This document shows positions 1 to 11,531 of a stretch of 64,000 nt of DNA, in pieces. Location of the stretch: the NCBI GenBank assembly GCA_038373865.1, contig JAXGGA010003042.1, positions 1 to 64,000 on the forward strand, written 5' to 3'. Both the position numbers and the translations under genes were made by a program. The notes below the pieces were generated by a model, which ran no database searches, was not told where the DNA came from, and worked only from the letters and a program-made list of their open reading frames with translations. The stretch comes from Uloborus plumipes. Lineage: Eukaryota; Arthropoda; Arachnida; Araneae; Uloboridae. The first letter of the stretch is position 1. Each line of letters starts with the position of its first letter.

Positions 1-352
1 TTTTTATCACCTCATTTTTAACTAAGTAATAAGGCAAAGAAATACAATTCAAATTACTCTTACTCATTCACTTTACCTCTACAACTTTTGCGAATCCAAA
101 ATCCTTTCCCGGCCGATGCACCATAAAAACAAATGCAAACTAATCATCTAATGCTTGATTGGTGTAGGTGAAAAGAGAAGGCAGAAATTTTCAACTAACT
201 TTCTTTTATTACATAACGGTGGTTCAGCATTCTGCCTCTCTCGTTTTCCAGAGAGCTACTGACTCATCGACACTGGCGGCGGGGAGTGAGAGCAGTGGAA
301 GTAGTAGTTAATTCTTAGCCAAATCATACACAGAGAAAAAATATTCCACAGC
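1..352. other. no gene seen
   Basis: AT-rich flank of the inverted repeat that begins near 353. The reverse-strand frame over 256-453 starts inside the repeat arm and runs out into this flank. It has no family resemblance and is treated as chance. Confidence 0.5.
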
Positions 353-1703
353 TTGTATCTGCTAAGAGAATGACTTTCTGAAGCTAATTCTTTCCTCGTT
401 TGTAGCCTGATAGTTCGTCCGAAAGGTGTGCAAGTGGCATCTCGATAGTTCATGCCAATGTGTTCTATTAAAATTCACAGGAGCTATTTTACTTATGTTC
501 TGACGAAAAAGCCTTTTTTAGATATTTTTGAAATTTAGTTTTTATGTGCGCATCCGTAAAAACTCAAGAAATGGCAAAAAATAAAGTTTCGTTTTTAAGA
601 AAAAGAATTATCTTTTTATCGCTGCTATAAGAGCTTGAATCTTTTCCTATGTATTATTTTAAAGCTCTTGAAACAGAATTTTGGATGATATGTCACTTGG
701 CAAGGTTGTAGGTCATTAATATTTCAAGATCATAAAAAGCATTTTCATATTTTTCCTCATTTTTCTTTATGGGCAAATTGCAATCATAGGCTGAATATCT
801 AGACACATCCTTGGCAGTATAAAGAATAGATTTTCAATTACTACTTATCATATATTCAGTTACTATTGTTATCATTTACATGGCGGAAATAATTGCAATA
901 CTTAACTCTATCAAAAACTTTTGTTATTGCTTTTTAGAATAATGTCTTTGCAATGCCATTATACATATTTTTTTCACATACACACCATATTACTTTATTT
1001 ATTTATTTATCTTATTTATTAATTATTTGTAATTTTAATTTTTTGAAAAGAAAATGTTTTTTGTGACCTTAAAATATTAATGACTCCTTGCTAAGTGACA
1101 TATCATTTGAAATTCTGTTCCAAGAGCTTTAAGATAACTCCCAGAAAAGACTCAAGCTCTTATAGCAGCGATAAAAAGTTAATTCTTTTTGTTTAAAATA
1201 AAAGTTCATTTTTTTTGCAATTTCTTGAGTTTTTACGGATGCGCACACAAATCTAAAGTTCAAAAATATCTAAAAAAGTTTTTTTTCCTTAGAACATAAG
1301 TACAATAGCTCCTGTAAATTTTAATAGAGCACATTGACATGAACTTTTAAGGTTTATGTCTTTTTTCTTTGATTTCACGTGGAATGACATACACATTTTT
1401 GATCTGCAATATCCCCTTAAAACCGGTTTGTGCTTAAAAATGAAACCAACGTTTGTTAGTTAGGAAAAGTGTGTTCTTTGCAATGATGTAAAGAAAATTG
1501 AAATTCTAGATGACCCTTTTGAGATATTGCTTTTTGAAATTGAGACAAAATTGAGGAAAAGCATTTTTGACTGGAATTTCAACTCAAATAACTCAGCAAG
1601 TTTTTGAGCTATCAAGATGACGCTTGCACACCTTTTGGACATACTAACAATATACAAACGAAGAATGAATTAGCTTCAGAAAGTCATTCTCTCAGCAGAT
1701 ACA
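353..1703. repeat. large foldback (inverted repeat) element
   Basis: Left arm about 353-772 is the reverse complement of right arm about 1060-1703, with scattered mismatches. Shared landmarks include TGCGCATCCGTAAAAACTCA (left, about 547) against its complement at about 1229, and AGAATGACTTTCTGAAGCTA (left, about 367) against its complement at about 1674. The loop, about 773-1059, is AT-rich with no coding signal. The right arm carries about 255 extra bases (about 1350-1606) that the left arm lacks, so one arm gained an insert or the other lost one. The two short frames at the outer ends, on opposite strands, encode near-identical peptides (with ACTPFG and SHSLSRY in common) only because the arms are the same sequence. 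No transposase is seen; a non-autonomous foldback transposon is the likeliest explanation. Confidence 0.8.
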
Positions 1704-2002
1704 GGCTGATAACGTATGGTCAAAATTTGCCAAAATACGATTATTTGCCAGCTTTGGCAGCAAATTGCAAAAAATCTACAGTGCATTGAGCTTTTGTTAC
1801 ACAAGTAGGCTATTCTACCCTAAACAATGATAAGAATCACCAAATTTGAGCCTGATAATTGTCTTAGGTCGCGAACAATAAAAGCACAAACTTGACCATT
1901 TGGTCATTTTTTTCACGACACGAAAAATAGGCCTTTACAAAATAATTTATATTGGCTGAACTATAAAGCTTATGGAGCTATAATTTAGTATCTCTTCATG
2001 TA
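1704..2002. other. no gene seen
   Basis: AT-rich spacer between the foldback element and the pogo-like element. No coding or repeat structure recognised. Confidence 0.5.
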
Positions 2003-4152
2003 GAGGAAAACCGCCTATATTGGACCACTGCTTAAATTGGACCTCGGGCTTAAAATCTAGTACGGAGATCTGTGCTACACTTTAACAGTAAAAATATGAA
2101 GTTTTAGGAATAAAATCAATGTGTATGAAGTTTTACCTGTCTTCGAACTGTTTAGCGTGAGTTACGGCTTGATTTGTGTTGAAAACGTGCTAAATCTTAT
2201 TTTGTGGAGTTGTTTCTAGAAGGATTACTCAAAAACTTATGAATTACGGTAAAATACTGTTACAGTATTATAATCTGTGTTTAATAAGGATTACATTGAT
2301 GTATTTATATGTCCGATTGTGATAATTTTTGACAGAGCAATGAGCTGAAGAATAAAAAATGGCGTGTTGTTCTTTATTGGACCGAAAAAAATTTCCTATA
2401 TTGGACCAGTGGTCCAATTTAAGAATATAATTTTAAATAACACTTTTTATTAATCGTAACATAAACAAGTGACTCGTCTTATTTAATAGCGTAGTTAAAA
2501 TTATTTTAAGCATACTTTAACACATATTCACGATATTCATTTAAACTTTTTTATCAAGCACATTTTTATCAAGCAAAAGCTGAAACTTCTTAAAATGTAT
2601 GTTTTTTTTCTCTTCATCTATTAAGCTGCAGTTTCAGGTTGTTAAGCATAGTTATTAACTTAAATAAAATTTATGCTGGATTACCGAGAGAAAAATATGA
2701 AATTCTTTGTTATTTTCGAAACGATTTTTATGCTACTAAAATGTTCAGTGTAGATGAAGATGGTCTTTTCATTGTCCAAAAGCCCCAAAATATATTGACG
2801 TATAGAGATAAACACAAGGTTGGAGCAGTATGGAGTGGTAAACGTGGTAGAAATACACTGGTTATTGCTACATGAGTGCAACATAATTGAAAGCTACCCA
2901 TGCTTATTTTCAAAAGATTACGTTCCATGTATGAACTTATCATAAAAGCTTCCCTGGTGAGCAATATGCTTGTTGGTTGGATCACAAAAGTTTGGTTCAC
3001 AAACTATAATTCACACAATTAATGCAACATTTCATCAAAACTGTTAATCCAAGCAATGTAAAAAGAATGTCTTTCTATTAATGGATAGGCACAGCACTTA
3101 CATAAAGAACATTGATGCAATAAACTTGGCTAACGAGAACGATATAATAATAATTTCTCTTTAAGCACATCGTACACGTAGATGTGGTTTTTATTCGGTC
3201 TCTGTCTACATATTTTAATCGAGCATGTGATACATGGATGCGAGAACATCTAATGAGATCCGTTATCTAATATCGCACAGGAGAACTGTTTGGTAGCTCT
3301 TATAGGCAAACCGCGATCAAGGTCATGGCAAAAGCTGTGAGTTGATTCTAAAGAACAGGAGGTTCGTCTGTTAATCGACATGTGTTTAATGACATTGATT
3401 TGGCTGCAACAGAATTAGAGGCAAGTAGTTCAGATAAAACTGCTCAAAGTGAACACTGAAAAGGTTACATGTTTGATGTAAGTTGTACACCATGTACAAG
3501 AACTAGCTACGACTTAAATTAGTACAAGTTCTGCAAAATCGGCGGATAGTTCTCATCAAAACATGATTGTCAACTCGAACTATGATTTTGTAAAGCCGGC
3601 TTACATATCACATTTGCCTAAAAAATAGAAGGAGCAAAAAGGAAGGCTATCTCAAAAATCATTCTAACGTCGTGTAAAAGAGGCATAGAGCAGAAAAAGT
3701 CACACAAGAAGAAACAAGAAACTGCATAAAACAATTGTTATTGCAATATTTGTCATAGAAATGAAGTGCAAAATATGATTAAGTGTATGAAATGCCATCG
3801 GCGAGTTTATCAACACTGCCTAAGAGAGGCCGAAGCAAAAGATATTCTGTTGCAAATCCTGGGAAAAAGCTGTATAGTTCAAATATAAATTATTCTATGA
3901 TTACTTCGTACGGTCCAATTTAGGAAGCGCACGGTTCAATTTAGGCGCATATATTCCTAAATTGGACTTTTGCAACTTTTTATAAGATAATTTTTTAAAA
4001 AATAATTTTCATATTTTCAAAAAATATAAGCCCCTAGGGCGGTTCCTGATTAAATTTAGCTTACGATACCGTATTTTGCATTTCTGTTTTGCTTCACATT
4101 GAGCGACACAGGCCTCCTGTTCTTAGGGGGTCCAATATAGGCGGTCTTCCCC
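2003..4152 (+). mobile_element. pogo/Tigger-like DNA transposon, degenerate, with internal copies of its TIR core
   Basis: TIRs of about 24 bp: left starts GAGGAAAACCGCCTATATTG, right (complement) starts GGGGAAGACCGCCTATATTG; both continue GACC. A TA dinucleotide flanks both ends (2001-2002, 4153-4154), the usual target duplication of Tc1/mariner/pogo elements. The TIR core (CCTATATTGGACC) recurs internally at 2376-2424 and 3911-3970, that is about 373-421 bp from the 5' end and 182-241 bp from the 3' end. The interior holds a decayed transposase on the + strand (see 2640-3880). At 2.15 kb it is the longest pogo-like copy here apart from those enlarged by nested insertions. Confidence 0.9.
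2640..3880 (+). pseudogene. decayed pogo-like (DDE_1) transposase
   Basis: Translation across several frames gives pieces in the order expected for a pogo/jerky-type transposase. First catalytic Asp region: VDEDGLF followed by KHKVGAVWSGKRG (about 2746-2850). Second Asp region: LLMDRHSTYIKN, then INLANENDIIIISL (about 3077-3165), matching the family pattern of LDGHSSHT then hydrophobic strands. The third region (family pattern HRLQPLD) is scrambled by a frameshift. Further on come FNRACDTWMREHLMRS and YRTGELFGSSY, then FNDIDLAATELEAS, all typical C-terminal blocks. At the end, CNICH-x-KCMKCHRRVYQHC (about 3738-3825) looks like a zinc-binding module. There are many stops and frameshifts, so it is non-functional. 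The N-terminal DNA-binding part was not recognised. Family assignment is firm; exact boundaries are not. Confidence 0.85.
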
Positions 4153-6420
4153 TAAGTCTTTAAAAAAATTTTAGCAAATCGGAGGGGGTCGAGTGGGGAT
4201 TTTCTCGAAATTTGGGACACTTGACATGGAATGTGTGGTATTCTTGTTTCATACAAATAATTATCTCAGATAGCCACATTCCAAACCGGTAAATCCAAAC
4301 AAAATGGAAGCTACGGGGTCCGCGGGGTACTAAAGTATTAAAGTGTTTTTACTAATATGTAGAAACAAGTCTAAAGTGAAAGTCGTTTATATGCAGTAGA
4401 CATATAAGCAATTGTAATGGATTTTTCCAATCGCACGTGCATAACACTTCGTGTTAGATGACGACAGTCATGCTAGAAGTTCAAAGTCCTATTAGATTCA
4501 TCACACCTCGGACTGCTCTTTAAGATTTTATTGATATTTGCGGTTTCAGGTAGAAATGGGTAAGTTCTCATTCCTTTCTACTTTAAGATGAACAACAAAT
4601 GGGTTTGATGCAGGCAAAAACTTCTGGTTTGATAATGGGTGAAATACATTCATCCGAAATGCTTACTCTACGTATCTTGCCGCTCTTTTGTGATAGAAAA
4701 AGACCTTTATTCGTTCCTTCTGTTGAAATATATGGCTTGTATATGTAGGACTTTGTTTTCTGGGACATGCTTTCGTGCTGTCTTGTGCAAGGTAAACTTT
4801 GATTAATAGTTTTTGAAGTGGTTTGGCTTCAATGGCCCTTTAGAACTGCTAAAGCATTAACTGCTCCTGCCATGTCTGAAATTCTGTAACTGTCACAAGC
4901 TAGTAAAACCAAACAACACTCAAGCGCAGTTTTTTAGGAGTTAACTTGTCGATGTAAGTATTTGAAAGTAAGACTTATAAATATGACTGGAATTTATCTT
5001 TACCGTCCGTATCTAATTGACTACATGCAAATTAAGTCGAGACACTAAAACTTTTTCTTTTGAGGCTACTACGGCTGCACAATTTTCTGCCTAGCAGAAA
5101 ATACCTTGTTAATATTTTCAGTAGCCACGTTCCATTTTTTCAATCACCGCTTCACAAATAAAACATATTGAATCTGGTAATGCTTTGATAAAATCTGGAA
5201 ATTTTTACGACTGACTTTTATTTATTTTATTTTACTTTACTTTATATACTGTTGCTGGGACCAATGTAATAACTAATTATTTTGCCCATGCAAAATGAAA
5301 ATTTAAATAACTGATTCGCACTGCGAAACTCATGTGATTTTTTTTATGTCTTATTTTATAGTAAAATTTTAAAAGATTTTTGAATTTCAAAAATTAATTT
5401 TGTAACATCACTTTTACTAGTTTAAGTAAAACAGTGGGAATAGAAGATTTTGTCTATATTTATTCAACTTATTTTCACAACCATGTCTTCTAATTCCCCG
5501 TGGGTTGGACCTTTTTTAATCTTACTATCAGGTATCAGTTTATCATGACTCTATTCATATAATTTGATAGTATCTTCGTAATTTGAGAAAAAATTCACAG
5601 GTACCACATGAATTATCAGACAACGGGTATTTCCAACCTCAAAAAGTTAAATCTATGAATTAAAAATTGAAAAAAATATTGGCTAAGAGACATACACTAA
5701 CTGAAGTTATATTGAAATACTGTGGCGAAGTCGCATATGTTCACTTTCTGTCTTGACTCTCATTCGAACATTCTAAGCAAGTCTCACAGATGAAAAAGGC
5801 AAATATGAACACAGAATAGATGATTTTCTATACATTGTTCAGGTATAAGCAATCAATCACGTGCAACAATAATAAGGACGTATCAATTATTATTGTTGCA
5901 ATCTTATACGAAACATAACTAGGAAAAGGAATCAAAATTTCAAAATCAATCCGGCAGCAAAAGGACTTATCAAAGTGAAATAAAATTTCACCAAGTTCAT
6001 CCAGAACTTTCTTAACTCTAAGAAAAAAATTACTGACCCTTCTGCGCAATATATTTTTAAATAACCAACACAATTTGTTTTTTAATGTTTTTGAAAGAAA
6101 TCCTAATACTTTATGGGCGATGTTTTCTAACGTTAAATGCAGAACACCTTCAGGATACCTTGTATTTCAGACTTTTTTTTTCTTCATTTTTTTTATAATT
6201 TCAACTAGTTCAAATGTTAATTTAACTAGAAATTAAGTTTATTATCATCATAGCTAAGTTCTGGGGACACTATATCAATGCCTCATGAGTACTTCCCCCT
6301 GAACATGTCCTTTTTTCCCGCTTTTAGACAGATTGATTTTTACATAACCTATACTTAAAAATGAAAAAGCACAAGAACCGTTGAGGATAGAGCAGTACTT
6401 TTATTATTATTATTATTGAA
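4153..6420. other. no gene seen
   Basis: About 2.3 kb of AT-rich sequence without a supported gene. The short frames (4583-4768 and 5828-6073, reverse) have no recognisable domain. A T/TTTA-rich patch lies near 5215-5250. Nothing else was recognised. Confidence 0.5.
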
Positions 6421-6854
6421 AAGAACATCGATAAGGAAATTAATACGCAACGTTTTCAAAGTGAGCCTTGATACAATACAGTAAGGAAACCTAGACAAAA
6501 AGTAATCAGTCACTTGTGCAGATGTTTCTATTTTTGCAAATAAGTCAAAAAGGGATTTTTTGAGGCTAATAAAGTCCGTCGGCTTCTTCTTGCACAGCAT
6601 GTCTTTGATGTGACACCATTAATAGAATTCGCACGCATTCATGTCCAGTGAATAAGATGGCCAACCTTATTCAATGTCCCTTTCAATGCAGTAATAATGT
6701 TCTTTCATTGATAAGAAATAATTCGAGTTTGAAACACAATATCAATTAATTTCCTTTTCAACGATCTTTTCAGTAAAAAAAAATGCTGTGCTATCTGCAA
6801 CGATTCTTGTGTTAGTTCATTTTAACGTTGTAGGTTAATTAAAAGTCACCCTGT
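6421..6854 (-). pseudogene. mariner/Tc1-type transposase C-terminal fossil
   Basis: Reading the reverse strand from about 6690 down gives GWPSYSLDMNACEFY, stop, WCHIKDMLCKKKPTDFISL, then KKSLFDLFAKIETSAQVTDY. This fits the third-catalytic-residue block of Tc1/mariner transposases (family pattern WPPxSPDxNxxExxW; the acidic residue is the E of ACEFY) followed by the usual C-terminal helix. An in-frame stop precedes the block and another falls inside it. Just beyond the 5' side, the + strand reads AGTCACCCTGTA (about 6844-6855), which in reverse is a typical CAGGGTGACTT-like mariner end. The other end was not found. No first or second catalytic Asp is visible, so only the C-terminal third survives. 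Confidence 0.65.
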
Positions 6855-7072
6855 ACTTTCATCTTAGCCGTTTACTTATATATCCTTGAACTAACTAATA
6901 TTTTAAAAAATATGTACGCTAATTTTAAAAAAGTTTTTCGTAGCAGTATAGGAACTTTTTTTTGATTTGAGAACAAACTAAATCAACACAAAGTTGAAAA
7001 CAAAATAAAATACTGCTTCCTTTTTGTATTATCATTTTAAAAAATAAATAAACTTTTTTTTTCTCTTTTTAG

Positions 7073-7400
7073 AACGACATTTCTCCTTGATACACCGGGA
7101 ATAGAAGATTCTGATAGGGAGATCTTAATGAGCTTCCGTGATGAAGCTGCAGAGTTATCGAACCAGCAGCTTGAAACTGCCAATTCCGTGGAATGGTATT
7201 TGGATCCTACTGAGTTCTTTGACCAAGGGACTACAGAAGACATGGAAAGTTTCCTTGAGCCCACAGAGTCATCTCTGCTAGGAACTACGGAACCCATAGA
7301 CAGTTTATTATCCATTTTTGAAGACGTGGCAGAATACGAACCTAGCCAAGGGACTACTGAACCTGGCTATGGGTATTACTTCAATGACGAAGAGTACTGA
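7073..7400 (+). CDS. probable host-gene terminal exon, TTE-repeat acidic protein
   Basis: A good 3' splice-site context (long T/C tract then AG at 7071-7072) opens straight into a reading frame of 109 codons, phase 1, ending in TGA at 7398-7400. The peptide begins TTFLLDTPGIEDSDREILMS and is acidic throughout. It contains four TTE units: QGTTEDMES, LGTTEPIDS, QGTTEPGYG, and an earlier DPTEFF/EPTESS pair. It ends YYFNDEEY. Base composition is richer in G+C than the surroundings, as for exons. AATAAA signals follow at 7402, 7487 and 7540. No signal peptide or membrane segment is in this exon. The DTPG string resembles a GTPase G3 motif, but the other G motifs are absent here, so that is probably coincidence. 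I do not recognise the family; the Thr/Glu repeats suggest a secreted or extracellular protein, by inference only. Upstream exons were not identified. Confidence 0.6.
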
Positions 7401-7560
7401 AATAAAGTATGTAGCTGTAATGATGAGTATGTTGAAGAGTTCTAAAACTCATAAAAGGAATGTAAATTATTTTTGCATTAGAAAGTAATAAAAAAATCGT
7501 GCTTGTAATTGTGTTTTCTATGTAGCATGAATGCTGAAAAATAAAATGCAATATTTAGAA
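7401..7560 (+). other. probable 3' UTR and polyadenylation signals of the 7073-7400 exon
   Basis: AATAAA hexamers occur at about 7402, 7487 and 7540, in AT-rich sequence directly after the stop codon. Confidence 0.4.
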
Positions 7561-8196
7561 TTCATTCACTCTCAGAAACAAAATGCTCACATTCGATGAT
7601 TCTTCAATCGTAAGACAAATTGTGTCTTCTAAGACAATTATTTCTAGCTGGATTAGAAAATAATGCTCAAGTCTCACGAAATGTTAATTAATTTGCCAAA
7701 ATATTTCTTGGAAGCATTTTTTGTTAAACAATTTCTTCAAGTATGATAAAAAAATTTAAAAATTTTAACATGCGCAGAGTGTATTGCTTTCCCAAGATAT
7801 TTGATGTAATTTTATTAAAAAAGTAATCCAGTTACTATAGTAAATTCTTTAATAATTCACATGAAAAAAAATCACAAAACTTTAAAACTTAAAAATTTCA
7901 GTACTTTTGAGAATGTTGTCTAAATTTTGAAAAACTGTGTGATGTTTAATGTCATAGATGAATACATCCAAAAATATTCAGAGTGAAACCATGAAAAATT
8001 TGCAGTAACAGCAAATTAGGAAGGACATTTTTTTTTCTCAATTTTTGCTTTATCTATTTTTCTTTTTTTTTAACGCAAACATTTTTTTTTTTTTTTTTGA
8101 GATTGTTTTAAATTTTTGCACAAATCATCAATTTGATTAATGTAATTTTGATTTAAAAAGAGTACAAATTTTTAAAAAAGGCAGATAATATAGATA
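7561..8196. other. no gene seen
   Basis: AT-rich spacer with long T tracts near 8070-8100. No coding structure or repeat recognised. Confidence 0.5.
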
Positions 8197-9105
8197 GGAG
8201 GGTATTATGGAATACCGAGGTTTTTACTCCGTTCGGTGCTGCAATATCGTGGAAACAACATGAACTACTCAAGAAAGACTCCCATGATGCATTGCAGTAA
8301 GAGTTCGCCGCTAACTGTTGTCATTAGAGTGCTACAAAAAAAGTTTAGTTTTTGATTATCAAGAGATTTTGGAGGTAAGTTTTAAAATTTTTAATCTGTT
8401 AGTATACATATGACTTAAAGTATTGATGTTAACCGTAATGTACACTAAAATAAATGTAGATTTTTATACTGTAGTCGTTTTTCAGCTTACAATATTTGGT
8501 CCATCATTTTAAATATTCATTTCCCAAGATGGCGTGTCGAGTGTTATGGAATACTAAGTATTTTAAGACAATCAGAAAGCAAAGACGCTGAATGTATCTT
8601 TTGCGACGGCAAATTCTCTCAAGATCAACGAGGTGAAGTTTGGATTCAGTGCGTAAGTTGTTGTCTGTGGGCTCACCTTGAATGCACGGGAGCAGAGCAA
8701 GACGATTACATCTGTGACTTCTGTAAATAGACTCAAAACAGAAATGATTCACACTTAATGTCAAAAATTATAGCTATATACTTAAGAATAAGTATTATTA
8801 TTTTTTTTCATTATTTAATTTTTTTATTTGTGGTCTGATAACAGTGATTTACGAAGTTAATTAGCATTTCAATGGTTAACACCACCTATTCCATATAACC
8901 CTAGCATTTCATATTAGCCTCCATTTGTAATTTTTTTTAACTTTTTTTTTTTCATATTTAGAAATAATTAGTATTTTTTTTTTTTTTACAAAACACATTT
9001 CATCACAATTAATCATATTATGTACTCATGATGATTTTGAATTTTTTTATTAAAAAAACAAAAAATTATTTTGAAAAATGTAAATGGTATTCCATATTAC
9101 CCTCC
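8197..9105 (+). mobile_element. non-autonomous pogo-like element
   Basis: TIRs: left GGAGGGTATTATGGAATACC, right its complement with one change (GGTATTCCATATTACCCTCC). TA precedes the left end (8195-8196); the right flank is TC, so one side of the target duplication has mutated. The TIR core recurs at 8541-8556 (TTATGGAATACTAA, about 345 bp in) and as a pair at 8884-8922 (CCTATTCCATATAACCCT and a weaker copy, 183-222 bp from the right end). Between them lies a zinc-finger-like coding fragment (8575-8731). The element is 909 bp, too short for a transposase. Confidence 0.85.
8575..8731 (+). pseudogene. C-terminal zinc-finger remnant of pogo-like transposase
   Basis: The frame reads ESKDAECIFCDGKFSQDQ, then VWIQCVSCCLWAHLEC, then DDYICDFCK and TAG at about 8729. 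The Cys/His spacing CxxC-x(n)-CxxC-x(4)-H-x(2)-C-x(n)-CxxC is PHD-like. The WIQC..C..W.H..C core matches the C-terminal module seen at 11110-11219 and, more weakly, at 3738-3825. It sits about 375 bp from the 3' end of the element. The catalytic part is missing, so this is what an internal deletion left. The frame is open upstream to about 8500, but a TIR-core copy overlaps it there. Confidence 0.7.
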
Positions 9106-9894
9106 TCTCATTTACATGTTTTGGTGTGTTTTAATAAATATAGCATACAAAAGCTTATGAATTAGGCTAGGACACCATCACTAACTTTAAAAAAACAATA
9201 ATATGATTTTTAAAATCATACCGGCACAGAAGTAGCATTTTTTATTTTTTATGAAGGAAAGAAAAATTCTAATTATTTTTTTTGACTTGAGTTAGTGTTT
9301 AAAAAAAACTTTGGTGAAAAAAATGTGTTTCAATGTAAGGTCGGTGAGGGTAATAAGTTCCACCTAAGGGAGATTTGAAATAAAACAAAGACTATATACT
9401 TGAATTTAAAAAAAAATAAATATTGGTTAAACATTCAGATCAATTACTATAAGAAACTAGAGAAAAAATGGCCACTTTTCCCCAAAATAAACATGAAATT
9501 AAACGTTTTTAAAACCTTATCACAAATCCTTATTAAACTATAGTAGGATGATAAGGCCTAATACTTTAAGATCTAAGAAAACACTCATAAATAATCAAAC
9601 TAAACTTCTAACATCGGTAAGGAGATCAATCATGAATGAATGAATGCAATGAATGGGGGCGCTAACGTAAGAACGCAAGTACTACGACCACATGTCTGTT
9701 GTACTGTCCCCGATATGACCCATAATAGAGATCGATATTCGAAACGAAAGCCGAGAGATCAATCATATTATATATGCATAAACCATGCCTAAATTCTTCC
9801 TAATGACAATACATTTTTTTGTTCAACAGTCGACAAGGCACTCAAAATTAATTTTGTCGTCGTCTGTCAAACAACGCATTTCTCGTGATACCAC
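9106..9894. other. no gene seen
   Basis: AT-rich up to about 9600, then a slightly more G+C-rich stretch with a short ATGA-type run (about 9632-9650). No domain or repeat recognised. Confidence 0.45.
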
Positions 9895-10155
9895 TTGCCG
9901 GATTTATGCGGAGAACCTTCTAGAAGGTTTGTTTGCGGTACTAACATTTTTTTTTCTTGTGCTGTCAATGTGGGGGGCCTTGAGGTTATTGGCCTGGAGA
10001 GATACGAAGTTACGAATTTTCTTCATCAACTGTGTCATCTACAAGGGCGGAAATGTATGCTAGTAAAGACGGATCAAAAGCTGTTCTATGGAATAGCCTG
10101 TGGGTTCAATGGATATAAACCAATGGGTTTAAAGCCGCTTGTAATGATATTATGA
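9895..10155 (+). CDS. weak exon-like open frame, unknown
   Basis: A less AT-rich block with two overlapping open frames. One (from 9895) reads CGTNIFFSCAVNVGG and LERYEVTNFLHQLCHLQG; the other (9785-10063) contains a hydrophobic run LLEGLFAVLTFFFLVLSMWG. Only one could be real. Neither has a recognised domain, and no convincing splice pair was found, although ACAG at about 9827-9830 could serve as an acceptor. It may be a decayed gene or transposon fragment. Confidence 0.2.
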   Translation: MPDLCGEPSRRFVCGTNIFFSCAVNVGGLEVIGLERYEVTNFLHQLCHLQGRKCMLVKTDQKLFYGIACGFNGYKPMGLKPLVMIL

Positions 10156-10847
10156 GTCATGTATTTGAACAAGGCACTTGAAAGAATACCATGTTCGTTC
10201 AGGTCTTAGGGGGTCAATTAATAAACAGCCTTCATCACTTTCAAACATCCATAACATATTAAGAAACATTTAAAATAAGACGTAAGGTAAGTCGGGGAAG
10301 ATGCCAGTCGGGAGAAGACGCAAGTTTGATCATAACTCGTTTATGCATCGTTAGATTGCAATACTGAGCGACTTGTATCCAGTGTCAGGTCCCACATAGG
10401 ATGTGGCTTAACCATTTGTTTCAACTCATCTATTTTAATTGACGTTGTTTTTTTATCTCGTGAGAATTAACGTGGTGAGTACAACTTATGTAATATTCTG
10501 TTCCTCATACTTAGAGCTCATAAACGTATTTGCTATTTTGAATAAGATCTTAGCAATATTAGTGAGTTTTGTATGACGTTACACACATCATCTATGTAGA
10601 AAAGCTCCACAACACTGTAGCAATAAGGAAATAAGCGTGTGTGGCATCTTCCCCATATACTTCGGGGAAGACGCCACATGGTTCAGAAATAGGTGAAATA
10701 AACTAAATTTTATTTATTTTTTGTTTTATAGCACTAAATAGTATCGTGTAAAATAGAAAATAAATCACTTGCATATTTTCTTATGCTTTCGTTTTAGGCA
10801 TTATGACTTTTAAAAAACAGAACTCTCATTTAATTACCATTTAGACA

Positions 10848-10985
10848 ATGCCTGAAAACAACAAAAGAAAAGCTTAACACTCTTCTTGGTCCGAATCAAA
10901 TTTGCTGCAAGCTGTAGAAGATGTAAGGAATGCACGAAACACTATGTGAGCTGCAGCAAAGATTTATAGAATTCCATGTAGAGGC
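10848..10985 (+). pseudogene. HTH_psq-type N-terminus of pogo-like transposase
   Basis: Starting at the ATG at 10848, shortly after a possible acceptor (CATTTAG), the frame reads MPENNKRKA, stop, HSSWSESNLLQAVEDVRNAR, NTM, stop, AAAKIYRIP. This is the classic pipsqueak-type helix-turn-helix at the start of pogo-family transposases (W..s.L..Av..V......AA..Y.IP). Two stops in about 40 codons make it a pseudogene. In intact relatives a linker and the DDE domain follow; here about 120 bp separate it from the zinc-finger remnant. Confidence 0.8.
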
Positions 10986-11109
10986 GAGTTAGCGCAAAAC
11001 GCATTCCAAGAAACCTTCGAAAATACAGAAGAAAACGAGACAACATGTCAGCTAGTCATCCTCACGTGAAAAAATTCCTCTACATTCGAGTGATGACGGG
11101 TGGATGGTG

Positions 11110-11219
11110 ATAATAGGGGATTTTTATGCTAATAAAGGTCCCATGTGTGACTGGATTCAGTGCATCGAATGCAACAAATGGTTGCATGAAGATTGCAATG
11201 ATGATCATTTGCATTGAGT
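11110..11219 (+). pseudogene. C-terminal zinc-finger remnant of pogo-like transposase
   Basis: The frame reads GDFYANKGPMCDWIQCIECN, then KWLHEDCNDDHLH and TGA. The WIQC..C..W.H..C core matches the remnant at 8575-8731. The first Cys pair has decayed, and the peptide stops before the last CxxC. It lies about 150 bp before the 3' internal TIR-core cluster. Confidence 0.7.
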
Positions 11220-11531
11220 GAAATTTTGTGTAGGCTGTCATTCAAATTTGTGCTGCTATTATTTTTTTCAAATCAAATATGACTAAATTTCAATTTTTTT
11301 CCTTTTGTTATTATGTTCACACTTAAGTTTTAAGTTGGTCTTATTTTTTTATTTATTGGGGTGTTATGGCATCTTCCCCCATAACAGGTGGCATCTTCCC
11401 CGTGTATATGGGGAAGATGCCACAAATAAATGACTTTCTGCAACATTAAATTCTGACTTAATTTTATACTTTGAAGAGGTATTTATGATTAACTAAATTG
11501 TTGAAAAATAAAGTGTATTTGTTTGCATGTA

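Noticed and set aside
7074..7110. GTPase G3 motif (DTPG) in the terminal exon
   Set aside because: No other GTPase motifs are present and the rest of the exon is an acidic repeat tail, so the match is probably chance.
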